From Numida meleagris (lineage: Eukaryota; Chordata; Aves; Galliformes; Numididae), in contig NC_034420.1 of the NCBI RefSeq assembly GCF_002078875.1, positions 6,137,814-6,201,813 of the forward strand: 64,000 nucleotides of DNA, in the 5' to 3' direction. The notes under the pieces are model-generated. The model did no database searches. It was not told the origin of the DNA and worked only from the letters and a program-made list of their open reading frames with translations. Of this stretch, positions 1-14,750 are shown in pieces; the first letter of the stretch is position 1; each line of letters opens with the position of its first letter. The translations under genes and the position numbers were made by a program.

Positions 1-3000
1 CATTTTATCCTTATCTTTGGGAAGCAGATCCCGGTAGGCATTTACAACCTACCAGCAACTGATAGGCATCTAGCATGAGTGCAGGTCAGGACTGCTGTAG
101 TCCTCGTGCTTATTTGAGGGGTTTTTGTTTGTTTTTTCTTTTGATTTCTTGTAAGAAATGGTTGGTCACCATGCTGGAAGTCCGTCTAGACCTTGCTTGT
201 GTATTATAAGGATAAGGGTAGTGCTTTGCTTGCGGGCCTTCTATTGAACATTTAGCATGAGGTTTGTGAATGCCTTGTGGTCTGGAAGCCCTGTACCACT
301 TTCCATGTACTGCTGAGGTCTGTGGGAGAAGAGTCTGCACTTGAGAGGTGTGATAGGTTGTCTGTATGCTGTGGGTTCAGAAATAGGGAGCAATACTGTT
401 TTTGTCATTTTGATCACTCTTGATCTCTGGGAAGCACAACATACGAACTGTAAGGTGTTCATTAAATTCTTGCTCTAAAAATTTTCCCAGAAAATTAAAC
501 TGGAAGACTGTCATGTTTGTGCTTTCAGATAACATGGAAGGTTGGCTCAAAGGTGATAGCATTCATGGTAATGGATTGCACAGAAAATTAATAGGAAAGA
601 ACTACTGTTTGAAAAAGTTATTTCAAGCTAATGTGAGATTACAGTATATATATGAATTATGCTTTTTGTATTGTCTGGTGACAGTAGAATGTATGATTTT
701 TTTTCAGACAATCTGTGTGCTTTCTTTCAGAGTAGTGGGCACCTTTGGGCATCTGTGTTCCTAGCCTTGGTATTCTTGCATCTGATTTCATTTAATTGAA
801 GCATAGAGCATCTTTCAGCTTGTAGGAGGGTAGTTTATAGAATCTGATTTCACAACCATTGTCTTAATAAAAGGCTTAAGCTTGCAGCAGGTTGGAAGGG
901 ATTTGTGCTTTTTTTTTTCCACTTCTGTGCTCCCCCACTGACTATCTAAGCTTCTACAGGGGAAAAATAATGTAAGGAAAAGATGAATAAGAAGAATTAC
1001 AAATAACTGATTTATTTATACTAGTAGATAAGCAGATTCAGATGTTACCAACGTGTTTTGCAGAAGAGAGAATTAATTTTCTTAGGAAATATTTTGAAAC
1101 TCTTAGAGAGAAAGGAGAGATTAACATCTACCATACATTTGCTAGCAGACTAATTTATGTAAAGGAATGCCTTCCCCATGTCATAGGAATTTCATGTTCT
1201 AGATGGTTCCCCACATAATTTTATGTAAATAGTCATCTAATAAAAACAATACAGAGACAAATTGACATAGTTAAAACTGATATTGTTGTCACTCTGCTGT
1301 GGATACATGCAAAGCAAATACTGTATAAGTACTTTTTAAAAAAGTAAAAGCCTTTTTTTTTTTTTTCTGTGTGGATCTTAATGGCAATATGAATAGCAAC
1401 AAAAGGCAGCCATCTTTGAAAGCAGAATAAGATGTAACCCATGAGTTACTTTCCATATAAGTCAGGAAAAGAAGAACAGCTTTTGCAGCAGGCCATCCAG
1501 AGCTACTTTGGCTTTTAAGGTTGATGTAGTGAAAATACCTGCCTTCCCATTAATAGTGTGTATAATTATTTTCAGAAAACAGTCAATGTGAGCTGTCATC
1601 TTGCATTCCAGGTTGCATTTTTTGTTTGTTTTCTGAGTGTTTTGTTAAAGTTCTCACCTACAGACCGTGTGTCTTGGGGCTCTCTTCCTTATTGAAGTAG
1701 TTGGATGTTCCTGTGAATTCTTTGAGGCCATTATGTGACCAGTACAGGATTGCTTGGCATGCTAAGACTTTCTCTTCAAACTGTGTTCTTCTGAGCACGG
1801 ACAACTGCAGCTTAAGTCAATGCATATCCAGTATGTCTGAAACTGAAGCTGTGAGGTCCAATCCATCTTTTACTGAAATCAGTGGTGGGAGGGTGATGGT
1901 GGGAGTTGGACTAAGGACTAAAAGCCTTTTGAGGCAAAAGTCAAATAGTAGGAATGTCATGAAATGCTGGGTTCCTGCCCAGCTCTGCTCAGAGTTGGAC
2001 TGTGCCTGCCAGCCCTCTGTGCCTCTGCTTTGTTGCTTTGTTTCCATGAACAGTCATTTTAGTACTTTCAAACATAGCTTCTGAGAGCTCCCTCTGGCTC
2101 GAGCTCTGTGAAGTGTGTGAGCAGCAATGTTCTGTTTGCGCATTTTGTAGTTCTGTAAAAAATGATAGAACTTGTGTGCTGTTCGTTCGTTTAAAAACAG
2201 TTTGTAGACTTGATAGGATTTTTACTGAAAGACAGAAGCAGACCAACACTTGCTATCAAGTGGGTTGATATGTAAGAACATGGGAACAAGTACAAACAAC
2301 TCCCTCTGCAGTTATTCCAGGTGTCTTTTCAGTGTCCTGTTCAGCATTTGAGGGAGGTTTTTTGTTAGTATTCAAAATAATTACTGAAGATGATCCTTAA
2401 AGACCTTTCCTCAGTACTCTTGGACAGAGCACTGAGTAGATGAATCGTCCTAGGCCTCTTTGGAATACAGAGCAGTAGAGCAAGGATTTTCAGTGCAGTC
2501 AGTAGATGTTCAGGTGTAACTTAATGGAAAATATATCCTTGTTTGATACTCATGGAGCTGAGATGCAGTGGGACCCCAGTTACTTGTAGTTGCTAACCCC
2601 TTAGGGTTCTATTGAGTTGATTTAGTTGTTTTGAGTCAGTGCAGTACCTGATCTGGATACTTCCTTAGATACAAACCATAACAGCTGTATAAATGAACCA
2701 CAAGTGAGGGGATATTTGGCCTGACTGATTGTCAGTTTCAGTTTCTTCTGCTTATTCTGTGATGTTTAAATTTTTAAATCTATGCTTCTTCATATCTTGT
2801 GAGCTATCAGAAATAAATCTTCTCTCCTGTGTATTCAAACAGTAACTGCCTGGCTCTCGTTTTTCATCCTTCAAAGTGAAAATACATCATGCTCAAGTGT
2901 GTGGGCTGAATTACTAGGCAGTTGTGCAAAGCCATGCTAATATGCGTGTCTGCAGCTACTTGAATGAAATAGAGGCATTCTTATTGAAGTTTTATGGAGT

Positions 3001-4791
3001 AGCAACTTAAAAAATCTACCTTTATGACACAGTGTGTATAAGCTATGAGTAAGAGACAATGAAGAAACATGACAAAGTAACTCTTGTTACTACAATATGC
3101 TGGTCTAAATGGAAGCTTGATTTGAAAAACTTGAGACCCTTGTGATCAGAACCTCATGTGCTCCGCTTCTGTACTTCTGTGGGGAACTTAGGTTGGAGAA
3201 CCTGGGCTTCTTGGGTGTTCTCTGTGGTAGAAAGGCCAAAGTATGTTTGCTGTTCTGGTCCAGAAAATGTTTTATACTGAATAAAGACTGAAAGAGATGT
3301 TCTATTAGCCATGATAATTCTGTATTGCTATAAGCCTAAAAGCCTGATCTGATGTTTGAGTTCCTTCTGATGAAGGGGGGACTCTTAGGAAAGAATGCCA
3401 GCTACTCAAGGGGCAGAAGAAAATACTTTTCTGTCTGACTTCAATTTAGATGAGTAATTTCTACTTACCTGCTTCCAGGCTGGAATTATTTTATGCCTAT
3501 TAACAGACTTCTAGGTTCAGTAATGATGTTCTTAACCCAGATGTCTTTCTTTCTCTGCTCTGCTGATCTGACAGACTAATCAGGTCCAACCTGGTTCTGT
3601 GACAGAAGTGTCTTGTGTAATACTTCCTAGTTGAAAGAATACAGAAAAGCTTTTGAAATAGATACAAGCATTTACATTTAGACTATTTAGTCCATAGAAG
3701 GCCTGTAGCTGGTGCTGAACAGCAGAAGCTTCAGGCAGTCAGGTCAGCTGGTTTTGCACCCCTTAGTTCAAGTCTGAGATTTGGAGTGGTGCAATTATCT
3801 TCTTTTACAAAAATGAAAATACTCCTTGCTTCTAGACAGCTGTTACAGTCCATCTGGTATTACTTGGATGCAACTTCAGATGAAGCTCAGAATGTTATGA
3901 ACAGACATTTGACTCATTTTTAACCGAAGTGTGTGTGGTGGAATACATTCACTTAAATTCTGATTTAGGATTGGTTTCTGGTTGAAGTGAAAGTTCAGGT
4001 ATTTTTGAGTTCCGACCTTGTCATCTCTGTTTCATTTTACCTGCCTATGTATGTTTAATATAATCAAAGCTCTTGGAGCCTTTTTGACAGCTTTAAAGCT
4101 CTTTGATGCATTCTAATGTGTGCTTTCCTTAAGTAGTTGATCATTCTGCTTAGCCTGTGGAAGTTTTCATGATTCTTCCAATAGCATGAATTATGACCTA
4201 CTGTTACTTAAGTTGTATTGTGTTCTGCGTTAACAGACTTGTCCTGAGTCCTCTTGAGTTATGGGCAGAATAACACTGATAACCACTCTGGTTCATGGTT
4301 TTGGATTTCAGTTTTTTTTTCTTTATAATGAAATCATCTGTTCTTGTGAAAAGCTTTCTGTGGAAGTGAGTGCATATACTTATCAATGTAACAACAAATA
4401 TTTAAGTTAGCAGGGGCTGCATTAGTATAGGTGATACCTTCTCTAGTATATTTTGTCAGCTATCCAAGTGTGTGGAGAACTGATAATTTAGTTGGGTGCT
4501 ATATGGAAGCAGTGATATTGGTGAGGAAATGCTAAGCTTTGTATGTCTGTCTTTCTCAATCCAAGTGAAAGGCATTGGATGCTTTGGAACGAGACAAGAA
4601 ATTGATGGCTCGCAGCATCTTGGCTTTAGCAACCGCCAGTTTCATAACTGCAGCAAATAAGGCTTAGCCTATACCAAGAAAACACCCAAATAAAGGAGAT
4701 CATGGAGGAGAATTTATAAAAGCGTGGAAGCATTCATGGTTTGTAGACTCCCCCTTCAGCAACTGCAACTTTGTGCCGACCTCTGCTTCTT

Positions 4792-4840
4792 GAGAGAGAG
4801 AGAGAGATAATATAAAAAATGTATATAATATAAAAAATAT
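4792..4840. repeat. (GA)8 microsatellite joined to an AT-rich direct repeat
   Basis: Sixteen bases of pure GA repeat at 4792-4807 run directly into AT-rich sequence. In that sequence the 14-mer ATAATATAAAAAAT occurs twice, at 4807-4820 and 4825-4838, a period of 18 bases. Both repeats can be read directly. Confidence 0.85.
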
Positions 4841-7800
4841 TTTAACTATGCTTTTACTCTTTAATCTGCAACTCTGTCTTGAGAGTAAAGTAAGCAAAAT
4901 CATCACCAAAATTAACACCGATAAGTCTTCTGAAAAGAGCAGTCTAAAATTTTATATAGTGACTTGCTTGATTCCTGCCCAAGATTATGTACTTCAGATT
5001 TTGTCTACAAGTTGACCCACTGATTTCAGTAATTCCTTAAGAGTCCAGAATTCTGGGATGTGCGTGTGTTTTCTGCAGGAATTCTACATGTTGGCAAGCT
5101 TTACTCTGTAATACTTAGGGGAGATTATTATTTTGAAAACAGTTTTCCTTGAGTTTTACGTATATGCCTATATATGAATTAGTCCTATCTTGCGGGATGG
5201 TAATTTGGTGGGACCACTATCTCTAGGCGTGTAACTGTAGCTTTTCTGAATTAGGCATTAATACCGAGCAACACACTTGTACACTGACTTGAGCAATGTA
5301 TAGATAAATAGTGCTAATGATAAATCCATAAAGAAGCATTTCTGAGTACTGTCCTCTGTCTTCTGCTACTCACTTCAGTGGCAGTTCTGAATAATTTCCA
5401 AGTATAATTGCTATAAGCTTGAGGGGGAAGAAAAATGGGGCACTGTAAAGGATGCAATGCCCATCTTTTATCTAGATGTTAGCTTTTGTGAAGTCTCAGA
5501 AGGGGTACTATAGAAATCAATCATTTGAAGAGAGGGAATTAATGAAAGAACTTTGATTAAATTTGAATCTTGCCATAATTAGCCAGAAGAATATACTAAT
5601 GCTATTTCCTTCTGGATTTTCAGAGCCAGATTCCAGGACTGGATTTTAAATGACTTTAACCTTCACGATGTGAAGTCTATTTGGACAAATATAAGTGAAA
5701 ATTATCCTGTAACTGCTATGCGTGGATCTGAGAGGTGTTAGTAGTGCCTGCTGGCTCTTCAGCACATGGTATTGGATCGTCCTCTCGGCTCCCAGAGGAA
5801 GTTTGGGAGCCATGTTATCATTGCTTTATTCTTTTCTTATTTCTTTTTGATAAGCTTCTGATTACCAGAAGCAGATGAAAATAAGTACTAGTGATGCTGT
5901 AAAGCATTAAATGCCACTTGGCTCTCTCCTAGTTCAAGTTCTGTACTCTCAAATAAACAAGGGATCTCCCAGGAGAAACTTTTCCTGGACACTTCAATTA
6001 TGGATTTTACTTCTGGATCTTCTGAAATTCAGTGACCTTGGGTATAACATATCTGCAAAATAATCGCTGTTTGTTCAGAAGCTTAGATAATGCTTGCTAA
6101 GTCATTGTGTAGTTCTTCAAATATTATTCCAAGTGCCTGAATTTCTTGTTCTGCTTTGCTTAGCCTTTTGCAGTCTAGAAGCATGATTATAGCTATTAGA
6201 AGAAATTGCAATACAAATGACAAACACTGAGGTGAGAGCGGAACTGATGAAGCAGTGGGAGGCTGGGGGAAGCATGAAAATAGCACTCATAGTACTTGGT
6301 GGTACTGCAGGTCAGCTCAGACAGGGTTACTGTTTATGTGGCCTAGACAAAATGAAGTAAAATGCACTGATCTAAACAGTGTTCATGGTATAACCATAGG
6401 TTAATCAAATAGTGCTTTGAGATTGGACTGGTTTATAAGTATGTTTGAAGTTACTAAACTCACCATCAACAGTTAATGAACTGCATCAACTCTACTTCCC
6501 TACACCTTTTCTTGACCATAGAAGAGATCTTAAAACTCAGATGTGTTACTCTACAGTATTTTGATCTGTTCCCAAATTCACATAATCAGTATTCTAATTT
6601 ACAGAGAATGACGCTTTAATATGCTGGCTTCCTCTCTCCAATACTGGAGTAGTTAACAAATTTGAGCTGTATTTCAGAAACCATAGGGTAAGACAAAGAG
6701 TTACTTCAGCACTTCCAATAGCTTCTACTTAAAATTGTGATACGATGCCAAGGGTTTCTTTTGCCATTTGCAGCTGAGTAACATTTTGCTTCATAGAACT
6801 TGAATCTACTCAAGTGGTGTGAAATCAAAATAGAAGATCAGTCTACCACTGTTTCTTAGAAGCTTTCAAACATACTTGGAAGTCTGAGATCAGTGGAAAC
6901 CATTACCAAAAGATGAAATGAAAAATGGGCGTTATTTTGCTTACTTAAAAGAATCCATCTGCAGTAGGGATTCATGTTCTACAGTGGAATTGAGAAGCTG
7001 AGTTTCTGCAGTTTCTGGTGAAATTCCTGTGTTTTTGTTTTTGAAACATGAGTATGATCATGGAATAGACTTCTGTTTTTATAAATACAAGAACAGAGAT
7101 TGGAGAGCTAGGTACAGCTGCAACTTGTTTTATTTCATTACAGCTAAATCCAGGTAAGGATATTAAAACCCATGAACCAGTCATCCTAGTCGCAGGGAAG
7201 GGATCGGTGTTCCCAGAGAGTTGGCCATTACAAGTAGAGTGCTCATGGTGTGTGAAAACTTACATCCAGGGAGATTCTGAATGCTCCCATGTCTGTGTCA
7301 GAGCAGCTTCTGTTTGATGCAGCTGTGCTCAGGTGGGACTTGGGGTTCCCATTACCAACATGCATTGCCTGGTGAGTTCTCCTGGCTCCATCTACAGAAA
7401 GGAGCTGTAGCCTTCGGGGCCAAGTGAGGTCACTCTGGCATCTCTTCAACTGAAAACTCAAATGAGAAGTGGGCATTGTGTAACACTGCCTTTGGCAACC
7501 GCTGCTGGCTAGCACTGTGTAAAAGACTGATGTCTCACTTTGGGGTAGAGTCAGTGTAGCAGCAGGTGTGCTCCTAAGGAATTTTTAAGTTTACCCCTCT
7601 TGGAAGACGGGGCAGAATGCCACAGTAACTTCACGTTCAGTTGAAAGTTGTCTTCTCCTGTGTGGGACGTACAGCACTTGGCACTCGTGCTCTTTGATCA
7701 GTGAAGTGTCTCTTGTACTGGCATATGGAGTTATCAGACTTCAGTGCTGAGAACAGAGGAGCTCATACAGAAGCCAAAACTGGTGGTGCGTTAAGTTTGT

Positions 7801-10408
7801 GTTAAAAAACGTGTTAGTTTCCAAAAAGACAATTCCTTGTGGAAGATGACTATCTCTTTAAGAACTATAAAAATTATATGATGTACTGAGTTCTTAAAAA
7901 GCATGACAATTTAAAATGTAATTTATTTCACCAACTCTGCTCACTAGAAAATAAAAATATCTTACGACTTGTTCCCAGAAAATTACGTGAACTTAATGGT
8001 TGTAGTTGTGTTGAGTGGAGAAAGAACACTAGCATCTCTGTTTCGTATATTGTGAAAGACTGTGGATGGGAAATGTCTTCAGGAGAACATGGACGGAGAG
8101 CTGACTATCTGTGAGGTAAAATATCTTTTGGGTCCTTCACATTCCCATGCAGCTTTCTATTTTGGTCAAACTCATTATTTCCATAAAGGTTTTTACAGTC
8201 CTCGAAATAAAAAATCGCTCCGTTCTTAATGTTATTGACAATCAAGAGCAAAACAATCCCAAACAGGATCTTGCAACTCATCTCAAATATGAGATTCTTA
8301 CACTGAGTATGTTTGGATTTAATTTGCCTTCTCCTTTTTTCCCCAAACTTCATCTAGTCTGAATAGCCTACAGATACCTTAAAGTGTGGCTAAAGCTCAG
8401 ATCAAACAGGATTAACTGTTTAACAACTAAGTGGTGTTGAAATCAGGTATTTGTTTTTTCTATGTACTTCTAAACAGTACACAGTTCAAAAGCCTCTCTT
8501 AGCTTTTCTTAAGACTGAAGCCTTAAATGCTTCTTCTGTTTATACCCTTCATTTATTTCAGTATTTCTACTTTTGTCCTTGTTTCTCTTGTGCAGATCTT
8601 TATAGTTTTCCACATGACTTTCCCTTTATCCATTTGTAAATCAGTTTTAGAAATAATATTTGAAAAAAAAAATTGTAGGCCTTATGTGCAAGCAACTTAG
8701 AAAACAACTTCCAGTAGTGAGTCAAAGCAGAATTATGTTATTCAAGAATGGTCTATTTGCCTGTTAATACATAATTTTGGTCAAGCTGAAAGGATTTCTC
8801 TAACATTTTGGTTACTTATCGCAGTCTTATCGCCCAAAAGCCCAGGACACTTGGGATTTCTTTGGCTTTCCTGTATAAGCAGATATGAAGTGAAAATGTA
8901 AGATATTCAAATGTATTTGCAGTGGAATGGATTGCTAGGTTCTGATCTGTTTTCAAATTGATATATCAGTTAGTTCCCTAATGCTGCATTTTTCTTTGTA
9001 TTTGTGTATGCCTACTTCATTTAAATGGCATCTATTCCCCTCCAGGAAAAAAAAAAAAACTCTATGACATGAGTGGAGCATCAGGAGCGCGTTGATTAAA
9101 TGCCACTGAAAAATGAGCATGTGGGATTTTTTTTTTTGGAAGAGTACTGATAATTAAATTTCAGGCAAAGTTTCATTTCCTAATCAAACTGCATATACCA
9201 GTGGTATGTGGTTTCATTCTCCATCACTCCATCTTCCTTAACTTTCTGTTTTTGGAAAACACTTTACCTTCTAACAAGTAACGTATCAAGCAAGAAAATC
9301 AGCAAATTGCACGTGATCACACTCCCTATACAGGAATATATCATTTTGCTGCTTCTACTGCATTCCACGCTGTCCTAGTGTTGGAAAATGGATTCTTTTT
9401 AATGATTCATTTTGACTGACAAAGGCAGAGAGGGACCAGGCCTGTCACAAAAATGGCAGTATTAGGACTGACTGAACAGACAACTAACAGGTTAAAGAGC
9501 TTTTGGGAGAAATGTGCTGCACAGTGGCACCTCTGATAGCATTAGCAGTCTCTGACTGTTGCAGAGACTCTTTAAAATCTCATTTCCATTGATAATGGTA
9601 TAATTGACATGGCTCCCCAGGGAGCTTTAGGGATTGTAGGAAGCTCAAATCTGAAGAAAATTCATTCGTTCTTGGGGTTTTTGCAGTCTGAGATGGTGTT
9701 GGAAATAGGAATTGCATTGTTATACGATATCATTCTATTAATAAAGGACCATCAGTATTATGACTCTTTCCAAGTTCCCAGCGGTGTTTTCATGAAATCT
9801 CATTGAACGTTAACTTGCTAATTAGTGTGAATGCTTCATTCTATTGGGTAATTGTAGTTTTGTTTTGAATGGCTTTTCTGGAAGAGGTAGCATACGTCTT
9901 ATATACCAAGTTTTACAATGAAATTACTAACTTAAAGGTTTCATTATTTCAGTAGTTAAAGTATTAAGATGTGTGATAGAAATTCTGTGTTTGCTTTCTA
10001 GAGCTCTGAAGAATAGGTAGTAAGGCAAGTATCCAAACCTATGCCTAGTACCTACAGAAATAAGTAATTTATAATATTACAGGAGATTTGAGAAGGAATT
10101 AGAAGTAAGAAGGCTCTTGGGACCAGCATGTTCTCACAGGAGTCTGCACATTAGCATGTGGTTAGGAGGTAAATTACGGCAAGTACGGTAGGAGATAGGC
10201 AAAGCAGTTTTCTATAGAACTTACTACCTGACGCTGTATCAGTAAGCACTTCTTTTTCAGGTTTCTGTGTCTGTTATGCAGAAGACAGCTGAGGGAGCAA
10301 AAATTGATTGCTTAAGCAAGGTTAAAAGTACATTTGTGTACATATGTGTTTGTGACTACGTGCATTTTTTTTCAAGATCATCATAATGAAAGCAGCACTA
10401 GCAATAAT

Positions 10409-10418
10409 GGGGGGGGGG
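10409..10418. repeat. G10 homopolymer
   Basis: Ten consecutive G residues sit inside AT-rich sequence. The true length may vary between individuals or sequencing reads. Confidence 0.9.
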
Positions 10419-13400
10419 AAATATATTATGAATTTGTAGAATATAAGTGTGGTTGTCTTTTGGAAACCTGAGCTTTCATTTGAATTCAGTAGAAGATACT
10501 GAATAAAATTTTGCTTTTATGCCTAAATGTAAGTTTGCAGTAATTTGGTTGAAGGCTTAGCTTCATCAGCACCAAAAGTTAACACTAGGCATTGTCAGTT
10601 CAGGTTTATTATTTTTAAGGTATTTAGGTGAGTGCCTTTGCTCTAAAAGGAGGCTCTGTATGTTAAATGAAGCCCTCTGAGAGGAGTATTGAGGCTACAG
10701 GTAATCTTAGGGACTCAAAAGTGAAAATGTGACAATAAAAGATATGCAAGTTGTGTTATTACAAAGGCTGAAATTCAGTTCCTGAGCAGAGAAGTATTAC
10801 TGTGTAATTTTTCAGCTTTAAGACTCTTACAGGTGAAAGAGGTTTAAAAGTCAGCTACTAATTATGTTTAGAAAGCATTTATCTTAAGTGTGCTTACAGA
10901 CACAAACCAATCCCATTACAGATTGAATTGTGAAAAAGGGGATAAAGAGTTCTTGAAGTGACTTCTCTACTGCAAGTTTTCTTGTTCTTAATGTATTGAA
11001 TTCTAGGCATTTTATGCTACTACGGTCAGGTAGTAAAGGCTTGGAAGTGGTTGTGGAGGGCAGACAGCAGCATCTGATTTTTTTTTTTTTTGAAAGAGTA
11101 AATGTATGGGTAAGTAGGAGGACAACATTAGAGGAAGATGGGAAGAAAAGCAGTAAAATTTGGACTAATTTGTGCTAAAGTGGATGTAGTTTAAGATACC
11201 AAGGACGTGATGAATTCACTCTTGTAGGACTTTTTAAATGAACAAAAAAACACTAGTGCCTTTTCAGTTTTAATAGTGATTGATGCACTGTTAGAAAACA
11301 AAATTAAGCAGCATAGATGCATGACATAAACTGTCTAAGCATTACACGAAGACTGTATCATCACATAGACCTGACACAAAGCTAAGTGGGCTACAAAGGT
11401 AAGCCACCTCACCATCAATTTCCCTTTTTCTTTCATACATGTTTGTGTTGTACCACTATCTATCTTTAGGTTTAATTAATTTTGTGTCCATTCCCATCAG
11501 ATGAAAGACATCTACACCAGGGTGGTGTACCAAATGATTTAATGTTGGTGCCTCCCATTTAAATAGGTTTTGCCATTTAAATAGTTTGGAAAGACGTAAT
11601 CTGACAGTGTAGGTGAGATGCTTGAGATTGGAAAATTTCATTCTGCTTGGTTGTACTTAAAAATATGCAGATGCCAAAAAGGATGTCTGCTTGTAATCTT
11701 TCATCTTTTAACTTCTGAATTACATACTAAATATAAACAGTCACAATATCCCAATACAAAATGTTTTTTTCCCATTTAACTGCCAGCATTTGCAATGGCA
11801 ATTCTATTCTTTCATCTTGCACTGCGTTTTTAAGCTGCTGTTGCTGAAAAGAATGACCCTCAGACAACTGTTAATCGTGTGACATTTACCAATAGTAGCA
11901 TCTTCGTACCTTGATCAAATCCAAGCTCTGGTAATTTCATTCTCCTTGCCTCAGGTATCCATATAATTTCCAGAGTTGTTATTTTTCATGTCTCTTCTTG
12001 TTGCCTGTTGAGCAGTTGCTATGTTCCACCCTAGCTGTAAAAGTGTTTCTAACATTTTTCACAGTAGTATGAATAGTTATAAGAACCTTTAGGAATGTTT
12101 AGAATTTATGTTCTGTAAGTGCAAAGGAAATTATTATTCAAAGCTCGCCTTCTTCCAAAGGGTGGAAAAAAATAAGAGGAAAAACCTGATGCATCTTAAG
12201 TGAACAAACAGCTTACCTATTTGCATTGTACAGAACAGCCCCCTGGTATTGAAGTTGTGTTTAGTATTCCTGCATGGTAGCGTGAAAGAACAAATAAAAA
12301 CCTTTTGCCTATGCAACACTGAAAAGAAGTTTTCTGCTCTTTTTTCTTTTGTGTGCTTTGTATGGATGGCTATTTAAAATTAGCCTTGATCTTCAGGGCC
12401 TTGTTATAGCAACTTCCCTATGGCAGGGAGACGGGAGGTGGACATGACAGCAAAACCCTCACCCAAACTAGCCAACCCACTGCTTTCCTTGGCTGTGTGA
12501 ACAGATCCTGCATGCTACTGATACCGGGGGGTAACTTTCTCTGACTATGCGATGCTAGTTCTGTATTTCTTTCATCTAAGAGGAAGTTCTGAAAGCACTG
12601 AAGGGAATGTTTTCAGGCTTTTATAATAGCCTGATAATAAAACTGACTTGTTTCCAGGCCAAAAATATTTTCTTCAGAATGCTGTTTACCTGTAAAGTGG
12701 AATTTTTGGATTTCTTCAAGGAATACTATGTTAAAATGTAGTTAAAAATGTGGGAATGTCTCCCACTGTGGAACTTGAGAGAAGCTTGGGTGAATTTTGC
12801 CCCTGCCATGAAAGTTTTTGTACATTTAATAAAGCGTTTGTCTAGGAGCTATGGTTCAGGCAATTTTCTCAGGCAGTACTAGACAGAGCACACAAATTAT
12901 TCCTGTTGCAATAGTGGAAAAGATGAAGTCCAGTTACATACAATTAAGAAAATGGTGCAGAGCATCCACAGTTGTATTGGTTGTGTTGTTTTTTTTTTAA
13001 TCCAAACTTTCTTCTATGTAAGGCTCAGGGAATGTGAACTCTCAAATCGCGGCTTCTTTATTATTGATCATGGCAGGATGTTGTCATGCACTTGAAAGAG
13101 CAAGTCGATCTCATCTCAGTAAATGAGGATCAGAGCTCCTAGCTGAAAGGCTTACAGATTGACTTTAGCTGAAGTAACTTACTGTTACAGACAAATGTGA
13201 GAAAATGTTTGTTGTTTCTTCACTGCGGTTACTGTTGCACGTCTTAATAGAAATGAGTTCTTCATGCTTTCCTTCTAGGGTCCCATTTCTTTTCTGCTCT
13301 TCCCCCTGTCAAATGCAAGCCTATGCAAGTCACTTAAAAATTGGTTTGCAAGAACCTACAGATGAAAAATCTAATCGCTTGTTTTTTTTTTTGTTGTTGT

Positions 13401-14734
13401 TTCTTAGACTGCTGCAGTAAAAACGCTGGCTTAGGTCCAGAAATGACAAGTTAGCTTGCCTCTATCCATTGTACAATATTGAGTGTGAAGTTCCTTTGAC
13501 CTCAGTAGTCACCATTTTGACGATTCAGGGCCAGTTTCTGTTTTCTCTGGCTTCACACTAGGTGCCCTGGGCTGTGGCAGTCTGAGGTGTGGAAAAGCTT
13601 GATATTGCTTCATGACTGAGCTAAAACAAAGTTTAATTTTTTTTTTAGTACTCTTTCTCCTTGAGTTTTCCCCTTCAGCTTATTTGTTTGTTCAAGGTGG
13701 CAGTTAATTCAGAGAATATCTTTTCTGTCACATTGTGCATGTACATTTTATGTAAAGGGGAGGGACCTAGGGGATTAAGCTTTACCAAGCTGTAATTTTT
13801 AAATCAAAGAATTTTGCTCAATTGAAACAGAAATAAGCATGAAAGAACTGTTCCTGTGGTGAAGACAACCACTGTAACTCCAGCACCTCAGTTGTTTTCA
13901 GCTCCAGCTCTGCAGATGCTCACGTACCAGTGAGCTGAGTGCAGAACCAGGAACCTGTGTATTTTCAGCTTGAACACTGACTCAGTGCAGCACATGGCTT
14001 TGCTGAGCTTTGGTTTCTTACTTGTACTAAGTCCTCTGCTCCATCTCGCCTCTGTTGTCATCAGTGACAACGCTGAGCTTTTCAAAACCTCAAATTGACA
14101 GTATAATAGTGAAAGCAGCACAACTGAAGCATGATCAACTGAAGGTCACTTGTGGAGAGCTTCCTCAGTTAGGACATGAATAACACCTCTGCTCCTGCAT
14201 AATGCAAGCGGATTATTTACTGCTGCATCCCCTACAAGACTGTTGATTTTTTTGTGCACCAGCAATAAATTGCAGCTTCTTCTGGCAACGCAGGCTGTCA
14301 AATGCTGTGCTGCTGAGTGGCAATGGAGACAGTGTAGGTGCCATTTGAACATGCCAAGAGCATACAGCATGCTTTGAAAGCTGTGCTGCGGCTCCGTGAT
14401 GGAGTAGGTGCTTCTCCTGGAACAGAAGGTGCTGCAGGCTGACCTGAAATCAGCAGAACGACTTCTGGGTTTTCTAAATGCTTTCTATAAACTTAGGTTT
14501 GACACCTGGTAGCTACTTCTGGCTCTGTGACAGTAATGTCACTCCTCAGGAAGACAAACATGTCTGCTGTACTACACTGGTAAGTAGGCATCGTTAAAGA
14601 AAAGTGGGCCTGGCTTTTTTCTTGAAACTAAGCTTTCTGTTTTAGCTTCGAAAAACAGAAAAGCGAAGAACAGAGTACTGCTAAGCCCCTTGGCAAAAAT
14701 GCAGATGTTTTGACACTGGAGTGCATGTCAATCC

Positions 14735-14750
14735 AGAGAGAGAGAGAGAG
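14735..14750. repeat. (AG)8 microsatellite
   Basis: Eight uninterrupted AG units lie in otherwise unique sequence. Confidence 0.9.

Noticed and set aside
3460..3560. Minus strand donor GAAGCAG|GTAAGTAG
   Set aside because: No acceptor with a pyrimidine tract was found upstream on the minus strand. A single site is expected by chance in 64 kb.
12380..12560. GC-richer segment as a possible old repeat or exon
   Set aside because: I could match it to no family, and no splice-site pair frames it.
14146..14400. Less repetitive segment with a minus strand frame of 74 codons
   Set aside because: No domain and no splice context. It may be conserved sequence, but nothing specific supports it.
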